Shown here: positions 1-8,900 of the stretch, one piece after another
How the letters are laid out: each line of letters starts with the position of its first letter
Numbering within the stretch: the stretch's first letter is position 1
Assembly (NCBI GenBank): GCA_016866495.1
Contig: VGMG01000004.1
Location: 62,001-126,000 of the forward strand
Reading direction: 5' to 3'
DNA from: Chlamydiota bacterium
Lineage (GTDB): Bacteria; Chlamydiota; Chlamydiia; Chlamydiales; RGXB01
Length of the DNA: 64,000 nt
Notes under the pieces: model-generated
The model's input: only the letters and a program-made list of their open reading frames with translations
Databases searched by the model: none
Told to the model about the DNA's origin: nothing
Translations under genes and position numbers: made by a program

Positions 1-94
1 TCCAAAAAAAGAAATAAAGTCTCCAAATATTAAGGGATCTAAGGGGTTAAATACAAGGGCTTTTTCTTCAAAAGATTTATCGAGAAAGGCGATT

Positions 95-934
95 TTATTC
101 GATCATGGAGGAAAATGGGATCTCCTTGCCGCTGATGGCATTCCAGTAGGAGGTATGAAAGGTGCCGTCCGGGTTTCCTACAGTGATGTTATAAATAGGT
201 AAATAGACATTTAAAGTGCTACGAATCGCAAAGTCGGAACCGAATGTCGATTCGGCCAGCTGACGGATCTGCCATTCGGAAAATCTTTGAGAAAGCCTTT
301 GAGCATTTTTTAAAGATTTTGTCACTAAATGATCATCTATGGAGGTTTCGGGTATCACACTGATTTTTGGGCTTTTGAGATGAAGACGATACTGATTTCC
401 AGTCAATACGATCAATTTTTTTCGCCTGCAAGACTCTATTACCTTGTCCAAAGTCTCATTCTCAGCTGATAACAGTCTGGCCAACGTACCTCTATCAAGA
501 GCTCCCCCCCGTTCGGCTAAAAGATTGATCACCTTAAACTCATTTTTGGATAGACGTGCTTTAATACAATCGGCATACCCATGGGTTTTATCCCAGCCCT
601 CGGTATTCATGACCATCTCACCATCAATAAGGTCCCATAAAATTAGACCTTCCCCCGTCGTATGATCCGGTTTGGTATACTTGATTTCAAGCAATAAATA
701 GGGGGTATAGAGAGTTGCAGGTTCCAAAAAATGGTGTCGTTCATCTTTGAGAAGCTTGCGCTTGTTGGCCTCCATGATCTGTTTGGCGCTAAGCCTTGCC
801 TCCAAAGTATGAAAATTGCCCGAGTAGAGGATATCCATCACCTTGGCTTTTACTTCAGGGTGTTGTTGAGTGACATAATAGGCTCCATAGCTCACTGAAG
901 CTAAGGTAACAAGGCTGGATAGAATCCGAATCAT
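95..934 (-). CDS. Conserved-looking hypothetical protein with winged-helix-like middle
   Basis: A 279-residue protein that I do not recognise. The N-terminus has a short hydrophobic segment (about residues 3-22) that could be a signal or anchor. Residues about 125-190 (KVINLLAERGGALDRGTLARL onward, then RRKKLIVL and a short strand) look like a winged-helix fold in which a helix-turn-helix is followed by a basic wing. This is a pattern judgement, not a family match. It is divergent from mutL across a 290-bp intergenic region. ATG start at 934. Function is not assigned; an anchored DNA-binding or regulatory protein is one possibility. Confidence 0.6.
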   Translation of the reverse strand: MIRILSSLVTLASVSYGAYYVTQQHPEVKAKVMDILYSGNFHTLEARLSAKQIMEANKRKLLKDERHHFLEPATLYTPYLLLEIKYTKPDHTTGEGLILWDLIDGEMVMNTEGWDKTHGYADCIKARLSKNEFKVINLLAERGGALDRGTLARLLSAENETLDKVIESCRRKKLIVLTGNQYRLHLKSPKISVIPETSIDDHLVTKSLKNAQRLSQRFSEWQIRQLAESTFGSDFAIRSTLNVYLPIYNITVGNPDGTFHTSYWNAISGKEIPFSSMIE

Positions 935-1052
935 AAAAAAACAGTTTTTTTTCTTAACAAAAATTATGAAATTCTTTATTTGTTGGTTAAAGAAGGGACC
1001 AAATGAGTCATTTGGCCGAAAAAGGGATCGAACTGGGTGTCTATGGTTTAGG

Positions 1053-1146
1053 CCGGGGCACTAAAGCACGACTCTATCGTCATTGAGCAAGGGTTTTTTC
1101 TTTAACCATCCGGGCCATAAAGCACCTATCATGGCTTACATGATAG
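1053..1146. repeat. Imperfect direct repeat plus hairpin between divergent genes
   Basis: Two related blocks lie in the 290-bp gap between the unknown gene ending its upstream region at 934 and mutL. The first (1053-1087) and second (1110-1138) share CCGGG, then a near-identical AAAGCAC, then CTATC, with a 4-base difference in spacing. The second block runs into a perfect 8-bp inverted repeat, CTATCATG (1126-1133) and CATGATAG (1139-1146), with a 5-base loop. The GC-rich blocks stand out from the AT-rich surroundings. They could be regulator binding sites or the remnant of a structured RNA. Confidence 0.4.
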
Positions 1147-1224
1147 AATTATGGTTCGGATCTTTTTTTTCAAAGAATAACCTTCCAATCCCTTTTTTTC
1201 TTCTATTTTGCTACGATTAAAGAT

Positions 1225-2964
1225 ATGCAACGTAGATCTGTCCAACTTCTAGAAGAACATCTTATCAATCTTATTGCAGCCGGAGAGGTTGTAGAAAATC
1301 CTGCAAGCTGTATCAAAGAGCTTGTAGAAAACTCTCTTGATGCCGAGAGCTCCTCCATCCATATCGAAATTACCGGTGGGGGCTTTGAGTGTATCAAAAT
1401 CATGGATAATGGTATCGGCATGCCAAAAAAGGATGCTCACCTTTGTTTTGAAAGGCATGCAACGAGTAAAATTCGGATCAAAGAGGATCTTAGGGGGATA
1501 CAAACTCTAGGTTTTAGAGGAGAGGCTCTCTCCTCGATAGCTAGCATTAGTCATGTTGTGATGAAAACAGCTCCTAAAGAGGGGGACGAGGCGACAAAAG
1601 TAGAGTACAAAGCGGGAAAACTCCTCTCATCTGAACCCTGCTATCGAGAGCACGGGACTACTTTTGAAATCTATTCTCTTTTTCACAATGTCCCTGCGCG
1701 CTTAGAGTTTCAAAAAACCATTAGGGGCGCGACAATGGAAATTACAAAAATGGTGCAAAAAATAGCCTTATGTAATCCAAAAGTGCGTTTTAGTTATCAG
1801 ATTGACAAAAAACTCGAGTGGGATTGTCCTATGGGGCAAACTCTTCAGGAGAGAGCTGAGGCGCTATTTGGTTTAGCCTGGTTTGAGAAGGTGTTACCAA
1901 TCGAGTACCAAGAGGATAATGTCAGGTGCTATGGATTCATAAGTTCTTTTCAAGAGGGGCAAAAAACAAGATCACAGCAACATTTTTTTATAAATCAACG
2001 AACTGCATCAAGCCCTTTGATACAAATGGCAGCTTTTGAAGCTTATCAAAGACATTTCCCCCCAAAAATGCATCCTGCCCTCATTCTTTTTTTAGATATT
2101 CCTCATGAACTGGTAGATGTAAATGTGCATCCGCAAAAAAGTGTTGTGCGTCTTAAAGAGGAAAAAAGTTGGTTTAGAATTGTTCAAAAGGCGGTCGATA
2201 AAGCTTTTGTCATAGAGCAAATTGGAGCAGATCCTCGCCAAGTCTGCTATGAATGGGATGCTTTTAATTATCCCTTAGAGGAAAAAAAGGGGGGGGATAA
2301 CTGTTGTGATTCTTTAGAATCCTCTCGGGTCTCTTTTGAACAGAACCCCATATTGAAAAAAATAGAAAAAAACTCTCCTTATTTTAGCCAATCGCAGACA
2401 ATCCTGAGCTCAAAAGGTGTTATTTTGAAACAAACCCCTTTGATTGAAGTAACCGGAATCATGATTATTGATGGTTTTTTAATTGCTAATTGGGAGGAAA
2501 AAACGGTTCTTGTCGACTTGGATGCTCTTGAAGATAGTTTGGCAAAAGAGCAAATTTATCGAATGGATGCCTCCATTCAAACAGAATGTATCAGTCGAAG
2601 TTTACGCTTGGAATCGTTTTTTGATCTCGATGAAGAAACCATAGTAGACAAATTGAAACTTTATGGTATTGAGGCCCGTTTTTTGTCTAAGATGTCTTTG
2701 TCGATAGAGGGGTTGGCCCCCTGTATTGATCCTCTGAATCTTCATGATGTGGTGCTAGAGATTTTGCAAAACCCCGACCGTCCCCATGAAATGATGCTGG
2801 AAAAGATTCTTCAAAAATTTCGCAAAGGGTATCTTAAAAAAGATTGTCTTTTAGCCTCTCAGGCCTTTAAAGAGCTCCTGGAGACAAAAAAAGATTTTTC
2901 AAAAAAGGTTTTCATTTTTTTGAACCATTCTCATCTCATGAGGTGTTTTTCGTGCAAAGAATAG
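1225..2964 (+). CDS. mutL: DNA mismatch repair protein MutL
   Basis: MutL couples mismatch recognition by MutS to downstream repair. The N-terminal GHKL ATPase is complete: the catalytic Glu/Asn block CIKELVENSLDA (about residues 29-40), DNGIGM (61-66) and GFRGEAL (96-102). The C-terminal dimerisation domain follows a variable linker (about 345-405). In the C-terminal domain the endonuclease motif DQHAxxExxxxE found in most MutL proteins lacking MutH is replaced by DLDALEDSLAKE (431-442), and the CPHGRP motif near the C-terminus reads LNHSHL, so nuclease activity is doubtful. At 579 residues it is close to what I recall for chlamydial MutL. The stop lies just inside the alternative upstream start of pepP, so the two are probably cotranscribed, as in Chlamydia. 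Confidence 0.95.
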   Translation: MQRRSVQLLEEHLINLIAAGEVVENPASCIKELVENSLDAESSSIHIEITGGGFECIKIMDNGIGMPKKDAHLCFERHATSKIRIKEDLRGIQTLGFRGEALSSIASISHVVMKTAPKEGDEATKVEYKAGKLLSSEPCYREHGTTFEIYSLFHNVPARLEFQKTIRGATMEITKMVQKIALCNPKVRFSYQIDKKLEWDCPMGQTLQERAEALFGLAWFEKVLPIEYQEDNVRCYGFISSFQEGQKTRSQQHFFINQRTASSPLIQMAAFEAYQRHFPPKMHPALILFLDIPHELVDVNVHPQKSVVRLKEEKSWFRIVQKAVDKAFVIEQIGADPRQVCYEWDAFNYPLEEKKGGDNCCDSLESSRVSFEQNPILKKIEKNSPYFSQSQTILSSKGVILKQTPLIEVTGIMIIDGFLIANWEEKTVLVDLDALEDSLAKEQIYRMDASIQTECISRSLRLESFFDLDEETIVDKLKLYGIEARFLSKMSLSIEGLAPCIDPLNLHDVVLEILQNPDRPHEMMLEKILQKFRKGYLKKDCLLASQAFKELLETKKDFSKKVFIFLNHSHLMRCFSCKE

Positions 2965-3905
2965 TCAATTTACAAAAAAAATTACAAGACTTGAAAATAG
3001 ACTGTTTTGTCGTCACAAAACCCGTCAATATATTTTACCTTTTAGGCCTCGATGTCTCTACAGGTATGATTGTTGTCGAAAATGGCTCATTTGAGCTTTA
3101 TTTAGATGGTCGTTATACGACACATGCATTACAAAAAGGGTTAAAAGTAAGCGATAAACCTCTTAAAGAGCGTTTCAAAAATTTTTCCAAGGTTGTCATA
3201 GAGGGAGAGCACATTACCTTTAGCCAATATCAAGAATTTTGTCAGGCTTACCCTTATGGTGAGTTCACCTCGAAAATGGTCGTTGAAAGCTTAAGGATCA
3301 TAAAAGATTCTCATGAGATAGAGTTACTGAAAAAGGCGGCCCATCTCACGATGGGCGCTATGGAAAAGGTCTTCGATGTCCTTAAAGAGGGTGTTCGAGA
3401 GGAGGAGCTTTTAGAACTTGTGAAATCTCCCTCTTTTACCCCTATCATCGCATTTGGCTCAAATAGCGCTCTTGTTCACCATAGACCCACAAATCGTAAG
3501 TATAGTTTAAACGAGACTGTTCTTGTCGACCTTGGAGTAAAAAAAGATCACTATATGGGAGACATGACAAGAACAATAAACAGCCCCTTCATTTCACAGG
3601 TCAAAGAGGCTCATGATGTGGTGATTGATTTTATAAAACCAGGGGTCCAGTTGAAAGAATTAGATCAGCTTGTAAAATCAAAAATCCCACTCAAGGATCA
3701 CTCTTTAGGTCATGGAATTGGTTTGGAGGTACATGAAAGACCTTTTTACAAAACGGATGGGGAAAAGATCTTGCTGCCGGGAATGGTGATTACCGTAGAG
3801 CCGGGATTATACTATCCCAATCAGGGCGGTGCAAGGTATGAGAGCATGGTTTTGGTCACCGAAACCGGTTCAGAAGTTTTGACAGGTAGACATTCTTTCT
3901 TTTAA
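2952..3905 (+). CDS. pepP: Xaa-Pro aminopeptidase (M24 family)
   Basis: A cytoplasmic metallopeptidase removing N-terminal residues that precede proline. All five M24 metal ligands are visible in order: Asp in VLVDLG, Asp in GDMTRT, His in LGHGIGLEVHE, Glu in TVEPG and Glu in ARYESM. The N-terminal creatinase-like domain spans about residues 5-110. At about 317 residues it is shorter than E. coli PepP (about 440) and nearer the short Gram-positive and chlamydial forms. A GTG at 2943 is also possible, but the GTG at 2952 has GAGG (2940-2943) 8 bases upstream and is preferred. The gene overlaps the 3' end of mutL by about 13 bases, indicating translational coupling. Confidence 0.9.
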   Translation: MQRIVNLQKKLQDLKIDCFVVTKPVNIFYLLGLDVSTGMIVVENGSFELYLDGRYTTHALQKGLKVSDKPLKERFKNFSKVVIEGEHITFSQYQEFCQAYPYGEFTSKMVVESLRIIKDSHEIELLKKAAHLTMGAMEKVFDVLKEGVREEELLELVKSPSFTPIIAFGSNSALVHHRPTNRKYSLNETVLVDLGVKKDHYMGDMTRTINSPFISQVKEAHDVVIDFIKPGVQLKELDQLVKSKIPLKDHSLGHGIGLEVHERPFYKTDGEKILLPGMVITVEPGLYYPNQGGARYESMVLVTETGSEVLTGRHSFF

Positions 3906-3935
3906 ACAGAGCTCTTTTCAAAAATAAGTTTTACC

Positions 3936-3954
3936 TTATCAAAAATTTTGATAA
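3936..3954. promoter_or_regulatory. Perfect 9-bp palindrome upstream of the nucleotide cyclase gene
   Basis: TTATCAAAA and TTTTGATAA flank a single A, giving a 19-base inverted repeat that ends 9 bases before the ATG at 3964. Its position between pepP and the cyclase and its symmetry fit an operator for a dimeric regulator. The hairpin has no following T-run, so a terminator for pepP is less likely. No regulator is identified. Confidence 0.4.
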
Positions 3955-3963
3955 ATGTAAGTC

Positions 3964-6465
3964 ATGCGTTTACGGGTAAAAATTCTCTCTTTAGTGAGCC
4001 TTGTCTGTGTTATTGGTTTTATTATTTATATAGCCATACAACAAATCACAATCTCTAAAGAGCTTGGAAAAGCAGAAGAAAAAGTAGAGGAAGAGATCAT
4101 CCGTGGAAATGAGGAAAAAAAGGAAAACTTAGAACGTTATTTAAGATCTGTTCTTTCAGATACCCAGGTACGCACCAACATGCTTTTGATGAAAATCAAT
4201 CAGTATGAGTACCTCAAGAGTCAGTTTCTTCCCACCCAAGAAAATGCGAAAAAAGGCTGTTGGTTCGCAACAGCGTCGACGCTGCTTTTAAATCCGTGGT
4301 TAGAATTTATTCAAGTAGAGAACGAGAGTGAAATCACAGCCCTTTATGCAATGGAGCCACCTTATACTAGTGGCTTTTGGCATTTTGAAGGGGCCCCTGG
4401 CGTGGAGATATTTGCCAAGTATGATTCTAAAGGAAATGTAATCGGACCCTATATAGGGATCCCTGGTTGGATGGGTAAGTCAATAGATTACAGCTCTTTT
4501 AACATACCTGGCCTTAACAATCAGCCTGAAGGATTTAACGTTTGGGTTCTTATTAACCCTAAAGACATTTTGAATTTAGACACCTCGAAATTGAAAGCTA
4601 CTGTGACAGACAATCCGATAGAGCCGCTCCAAATAAGTGTTTGGGTAAAAAATGATCCCAGTTACCAGGCAATTTGCCAAACTCTAATTCAAAGCCTAGA
4701 AAAAGTGCATGAGAATCTTTTAACACCTGAGGCGAGGCAATTATATGCTACTTTAGACTCACCCGACTCGGCAAAGTGGCTTGAAAATCAACTTGAACCC
4801 CTGAAGACAAAAATTAAGGAGGGGGAGACAATCTATCAAAAATTGGAGACGATCTCTGAGGATTCTTTAGATAATCGGGAAATTATCCCGGTTCGCTACG
4901 AAGAGATGAGCAGAAATTGGGACCTGCACCGTTTTATTTGGGAATTTAGTGCCATATTTCTGTCAGGAATTTTTGGGGATGACCCGATGGCTTTTTCTGC
5001 TCCTGATGGATTTGCTAGAACGCAGTATGACAATCCAAAAGGGGTTGGTTTTATTTGGGAAGAGATTTCTCCAGATATCCCATTTAAACTTTATGATCCT
5101 ACAGGTATCAGTGGAGGATTTGATAACGATTTAGAAAAACTCAATGGGGGTGTAGGGATCATTTACCATGATAGTGATGCAAGGTTATACATCGGCAATC
5201 GCTTACAACTAAACTATCTTGACCCAGAGACGAAAAAAAACCGTTCTGGTTCGATTATGATAGGGATAGATGCCTCAAAATTTTTACAAAAAGTGGCTGT
5301 GGCAACACAAGAGTCGACATTTCTAGTCGTGAATGATAGCGTTTTAAAAGCCTATAGACCTGACGGTTCGATCGAAAATCAGATTATGCTTACAAAAGAA
5401 ACGATTCAGAAAATGAAGGGTGTTTCACATGGCATCACCTTGGACACTTTAGGAAATGAATATATTTTCTTTCGTATTCATCCCTATGAAGATATGGATA
5501 TGGATCTTTTTGTATTTAAACTTCGTAGTAGTGAAATTCAGATTTTACAAAATCTCGCTAAAGACATCAAAGGCCTTTTAAGATCGCTTAGCGAGGAGAT
5601 GTACATTTTTGGTGTCTTATTATCTGCATCGATTATTGTACTTCTTTGGTATCTTTTAAGAGCTGTATTGATGCCGATTTCTCATTTGGCTGAGGCGGTG
5701 CAATCTGTTGGGAGTGGTAAAGAAACAGAATTTAACTTCAAAGAGGGTTATGAAGAGCAACCGGATGAGCTAAAAACCCTTTTTATAAATTTTGATGCCA
5801 TGCTTAAACGAATGAGAGATGGAGAGCGCTCCAGAAATGTCTTAAATAAATTTATGGCCCCTGAGATCGCCGCTAAAATTTTATCCGATGCGAATTCCCT
5901 GCATGGAAAGCAAGTGTTAGCAACGATTTTCTTTTTAGACTTTAGAAAATTTACCGAGTCGACAGAAAATATGCCCGCAGATCAGATGGTATTGATGCTC
6001 AACACCTATTTTAACGAAATTGTCTTAATTTTAAAAAAATACGGCGGAATCATCGATAAATTCGAGGGGGATGCTGTTTTAGCCCTTTGGGGTGTTCCTG
6101 AAGAAAATCCAGAGGGTCCTCTCAAAGCCGTAAGAGCTGCTATAGAAATACAGCAACATATCCGCTCTTTAAATGAAATCCGAAAAAAAGAGCTCAAAGT
6201 AGCCTTAGAAGCTGGTATCGGGATCCATTACGCCAAAGTTACTGAGGGGATCATGGGCTCAGAAGACCACAGCGAATTTACCATTATTGGGTCTAGTGTC
6301 AATGTTACCTCGCGAGTTTGTGACGTGGCAAAGGGTGGGGAAGTCTGGATTACGACAAACATTTTTGATAATATTATCGGCCAATTCGAAGTTGATTGCA
6401 AAGGAGAACATAGGTTTGATGGGATTTCTCAACCCTACATGCTTTATAAGTTAAAAATCTCATAA
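3964..6465 (+). CDS. Membrane class III adenylate/guanylate cyclase with HAMP domain
   Basis: Makes a cyclic nucleotide (probably cAMP) in response to an extracytoplasmic signal. Order: membrane helix (about 5-27), a long periplasmic sensor region (about 28-540), second membrane helix (about 548-568), HAMP linker (about 570-622), then the cyclase domain (about 640-833). The catalytic residues are present: metal-binding Asp659 (FLDFRKF) and Asp703 (FEGDAVL), and transition-state Asn780 and Arg784 (SSVNVTSR). The purine-specifying Asp position carries Thr773 (FTIIG), the signature of subclass IIIb, several members of which respond to bicarbonate. Chlamydia sensu stricto lacks such enzymes as far as I recall. 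No cyclic-nucleotide receptor is encoded in this window. A histidine kinase follows 137 bp downstream on the same strand. Confidence 0.88.
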   Translation: MRLRVKILSLVSLVCVIGFIIYIAIQQITISKELGKAEEKVEEEIIRGNEEKKENLERYLRSVLSDTQVRTNMLLMKINQYEYLKSQFLPTQENAKKGCWFATASTLLLNPWLEFIQVENESEITALYAMEPPYTSGFWHFEGAPGVEIFAKYDSKGNVIGPYIGIPGWMGKSIDYSSFNIPGLNNQPEGFNVWVLINPKDILNLDTSKLKATVTDNPIEPLQISVWVKNDPSYQAICQTLIQSLEKVHENLLTPEARQLYATLDSPDSAKWLENQLEPLKTKIKEGETIYQKLETISEDSLDNREIIPVRYEEMSRNWDLHRFIWEFSAIFLSGIFGDDPMAFSAPDGFARTQYDNPKGVGFIWEEISPDIPFKLYDPTGISGGFDNDLEKLNGGVGIIYHDSDARLYIGNRLQLNYLDPETKKNRSGSIMIGIDASKFLQKVAVATQESTFLVVNDSVLKAYRPDGSIENQIMLTKETIQKMKGVSHGITLDTLGNEYIFFRIHPYEDMDMDLFVFKLRSSEIQILQNLAKDIKGLLRSLSEEMYIFGVLLSASIIVLLWYLLRAVLMPISHLAEAVQSVGSGKETEFNFKEGYEEQPDELKTLFINFDAMLKRMRDGERSRNVLNKFMAPEIAAKILSDANSLHGKQVLATIFFLDFRKFTESTENMPADQMVLMLNTYFNEIVLILKKYGGIIDKFEGDAVLALWGVPEENPEGPLKAVRAAIEIQQHIRSLNEIRKKELKVALEAGIGIHYAKVTEGIMGSEDHSEFTIIGSSVNVTSRVCDVAKGGEVWITTNIFDNIIGQFEVDCKGEHRFDGISQPYMLYKLKIS

Positions 6466-6602
6466 AGTGAGAAAGACTCTCCTTGTCCTCTAAGAAAAGC
6501 ACACAACGGATGGGACAAAGTTTCAAGGGGGAATTTTTGGTGCAAATCAACTGAAAAAGATTTAAAATTTTAAAGCTGTTAAGAATCTAATTAAAAGTAC
6601 AT

Positions 6603-7460
6603 ATGCTCACCTATTTCTGCCTTTTGGGTTTTATTTTAAGTTTGAGTTGGGGTATTTACCTTCATCATCTTTTAAAAATTTCGAAATTAGAGCGTAGAGA
6701 GGAGGGGCTAGTTTTAAGACAACAGAGGCTAGATGTTGGACGCGATTTCGTAGCAAATGCCTCCCATGAATTGAGAACTCCCATCACAATCATAAAAGGG
6801 TTTCTAGAAACGATGCGTGATATGCCAGAGATCTCGCAGGATCTTTTTAACGAAATTATGACCAAAATGCTCAGAAGCTGCGAGCGGATGGAGTCTTTAG
6901 TTAAGAGTCTTTTACTTCTAGCAGATTTGGAAAATTGTCCCAAAGGGGGATTTGAGGATTGTGACCTAGTGCATGTGATTGATGAGGTGAGTTATAATTT
7001 GATCTCCATTCATCAAGAGGCGACAATTGAAACCTACCTCAAAGACTCGAGTATTCGTATTTGGGCTAATACGGATCTTCTTGAGTTGGCCTTAAGAAAT
7101 CTTTTGGAAAATGCAGTAAAGTATTCAAAAGGGGCTGCAAGGATTGCTATTCGCCTCGAAGTTTCTGAAACAAGTTGTAAAATCAGAATCAAAGATGAGG
7201 GGTTGGGTATTCCACAAAAAGATCTGCCTCATCTTTTTGACCGTTTTTACACGGTCGATAAAACCCATTCTAGACGCCTCGGTGGGGCCGGGCTTGGGCT
7301 ATCGATTGTGAAAAAGATTGTTGAGAACCATAAAGGAAATATCTCGGTTTTTTCTAAATACCAGGAGTGGACGGAATTTGTGATGGAACTTCCTCTGGCA
7401 AGTCACCTCTCTTTAGCGGAAATGTACGCAACGTACCGCGAGCCTCAAGGCGTAACTTAG
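6603..7460 (+). CDS. Sensor histidine kinase without a sensor domain
   Basis: A PhoR-like kinase of 285 residues. One membrane helix (about 3-22) anchors it. The H box with the phospho-accepting His is ANASHELRTPIT (about residues 51-62), followed by the N box (LRNLLENAVKYS), G1 (DEGLGIP), F box (LFDRFY) and G2 (GGAGLGLSIV). There is no PAS, HAMP or periplasmic domain. No response regulator lies nearby, so it is an orphan kinase. The catalytic fold normally ends near MELPL; the last 20 or so residues are extra and overlap the convergent pseudopilin-cluster gene by 107 bp (7354-7460). Confidence 0.88.
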   Translation: MLTYFCLLGFILSLSWGIYLHHLLKISKLERREEGLVLRQQRLDVGRDFVANASHELRTPITIIKGFLETMRDMPEISQDLFNEIMTKMLRSCERMESLVKSLLLLADLENCPKGGFEDCDLVHVIDEVSYNLISIHQEATIETYLKDSSIRIWANTDLLELALRNLLENAVKYSKGAARIAIRLEVSETSCKIRIKDEGLGIPQKDLPHLFDRFYTVDKTHSRRLGGAGLGLSIVKKIVENHKGNISVFSKYQEWTEFVMELPLASHLSLAEMYATYREPQGVT

Positions 7461-8286
7461 GATCCAGAACAATCATTTCTACTTTGTCTTGTTTTGGTTT
7501 TCTTGTCATTTGGTCACCAACAAGATCCCAAATTTTTGGATCTATCGACGTTTCTTTGATGAAAAGCTCTTGCAAATCCTTTTTATTGCAATAGGCCGAC
7601 GACTTCTCTTCTAAAAACCGTTTTGATTCCTCTTTTAAAATTTTTGCTGCCCTTTCTTCCTCAAAAAGAGCGATTAAAAGGGGTATGGAGGCAAATCTTG
7701 AACAGATCGGACTGTGGTCTGATTTAGGAAAAATTTCCAGATAATCTGCTAAAGGGGGGTAGGAATTTTCTTGGCCAAAACAATAACCGGGTTTACCCTC
7801 TAAAGCTTTTAGTAGATTTTTTGAGGGCTCAAATAGATCATAAAGTGTAAAACTGGTAGTTTTCGGCTTTAATTTTAGAATGATAGCCCCTTTTTGCAAA
7901 ATCTCCTCAAGAAGAGCATCACTATCAAAACCCAACGATTTGGGGTAAAGTAGGTTTAAAAATCTTGAGGCTACTTTTTTTAAAACCGGGTCTTGTTTAG
8001 TAAAGAGAGGTTTGAGGATCAGTCTTGAATTGAGTAAGTATCCTTTCTTTCTATGGTTTTCAAAAAGTTTAGCCTTTTTTTTGGTCTGTGTCCCTTTTTT
8101 TTCTTGGGTTTTGGTTGCTTGAGAAAGAAAAATATCGATTGCTTTGTCCTCAAGTTGAGCTTCAATCGCTAAATGCTGTAATACCCGTTCTTGAAAAAAA
8201 ATGTGCTGACGAATTTTTGTATAAGAGCTCAAGGCAAGTAACGACAAAATAAAAAAAACAGAGAGAACAAAAGGAATTAGCTGCAT
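7354..8286 (-). CDS. Putative type II secretion minor pseudopilin, GspK-like
   Basis: A 310-residue protein with an N-terminal hydrophobic segment (about residues 4-22) and a soluble remainder, directly downstream of a clear pseudopilin and overlapping it by 10 bp. Length, position as last gene of the pseudopilin set and single N-terminal helix fit the large minor pseudopilin GspK, which caps the pseudopilus tip. The prepilin cleavage motif is not obvious, so this rests mostly on context (compare the hypothetical genes upstream of gspDEF in C. trachomatis). The last 107 bp overlap the histidine kinase gene tail to tail. Confidence 0.55.
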   Translation of the reverse strand: MQLIPFVLSVFFILSLLALSSYTKIRQHIFFQERVLQHLAIEAQLEDKAIDIFLSQATKTQEKKGTQTKKKAKLFENHRKKGYLLNSRLILKPLFTKQDPVLKKVASRFLNLLYPKSLGFDSDALLEEILQKGAIILKLKPKTTSFTLYDLFEPSKNLLKALEGKPGYCFGQENSYPPLADYLEIFPKSDHSPICSRFASIPLLIALFEEERAAKILKEESKRFLEEKSSAYCNKKDLQELFIKETSIDPKIWDLVGDQMTRKPKQDKVEMIVLDPKLRLEARGTLRTFPLKRGDLPEEVPSQIPSTPGI

Positions 8287-8891
8287 ACGTTCCCATTTTT
8301 TGTAGGTGTAAGCCGAAGTGATAAAAGAATACTTTCATTATAAAGTGTTGGCAGGCTAGCATCAAATTGGTGAGTTTTTGAGCGAACCCGTAAAAAGACT
8401 GGGGTAAATAAATCCCCCTCCTTGAGGTGCGTAATCTCGGTAAAACAGGTTTTTTTTTCCTCTAAAAGATAGCCTAGTAAAGAAATATGGGGCTTTTCGT
8501 CACTTTTCAAAAGAGGTAATCGCTCAATCAAATCCTCTTTTTCCCCCTTTTTTTCAAAAAAGAGAGTGCTGTTTTCAAAGTAAATTCGGGCATAGATGAT
8601 CGGGTGCTTCTTTATTCTTCCGCCGGACGGGGTGTAGGCAAAACGACATTCCCCGCTAAAAGCATCAAGTTTTAAACTAAAAGTGTCATAATCAATATGA
8701 TCTAAAGCTCTTTGAAGATAAACAAGACTCTGCGGAAAAGGGTTTGTAGTCGATTCCTCAAATTTTTTTGATGCAAAACAGAAAAAAGCAATCCACCCGC
8801 TAAGTACATACAGTAATATACCGGCCAATAGCATCGAAATCATAGCTTCGATCAAAGAGAATCCTTTTGGGGATTTTTTGGGTCGTTTCAT
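8277..8891 (-). CDS. Type II secretion pseudopilin, GspJ-like
   Basis: A 204-residue protein with a classic type IV prepilin N-terminus: a basic leader, the cleavage motif KGFSLIEAMISML with Glu at mature position 5, then a hydrophobic helix to about residue 34. This is a substrate of prepilin peptidase and a minor component of the type II secretion pseudopilus in the periplasm. The size fits GspJ better than GspG/H/I. It has its own promoter (8901-8929) and probably starts without a leader. It overlaps the GspK-like gene by 10 bp (translational coupling). Confidence 0.75.
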   Translation of the reverse strand: MKRPKKSPKGFSLIEAMISMLLAGILLYVLSGWIAFFCFASKKFEESTTNPFPQSLVYLQRALDHIDYDTFSLKLDAFSGECRFAYTPSGGRIKKHPIIYARIYFENSTLFFEKKGEKEDLIERLPLLKSDEKPHISLLGYLLEEKKTCFTEITHLKEGDLFTPVFLRVRSKTHQFDASLPTLYNESILLSLRLTPTKNGNVCS

Positions 8892-8900
8892 TCCATAAAA

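Noticed and set aside
1-94. Open frame on the minus strand downstream of the first gene
   Set aside because: It stays open to the window edge but contains no ATG, GTG or TTG start in frame after a TGA, so no gene can be supported.
1005-1120. Possible tRNA on the minus strand
   Set aside because: TTCGATCC and a class II-like D-arm string are present, but the T stem, anticodon stem and acceptor do not pair, so it is not called a tRNA.
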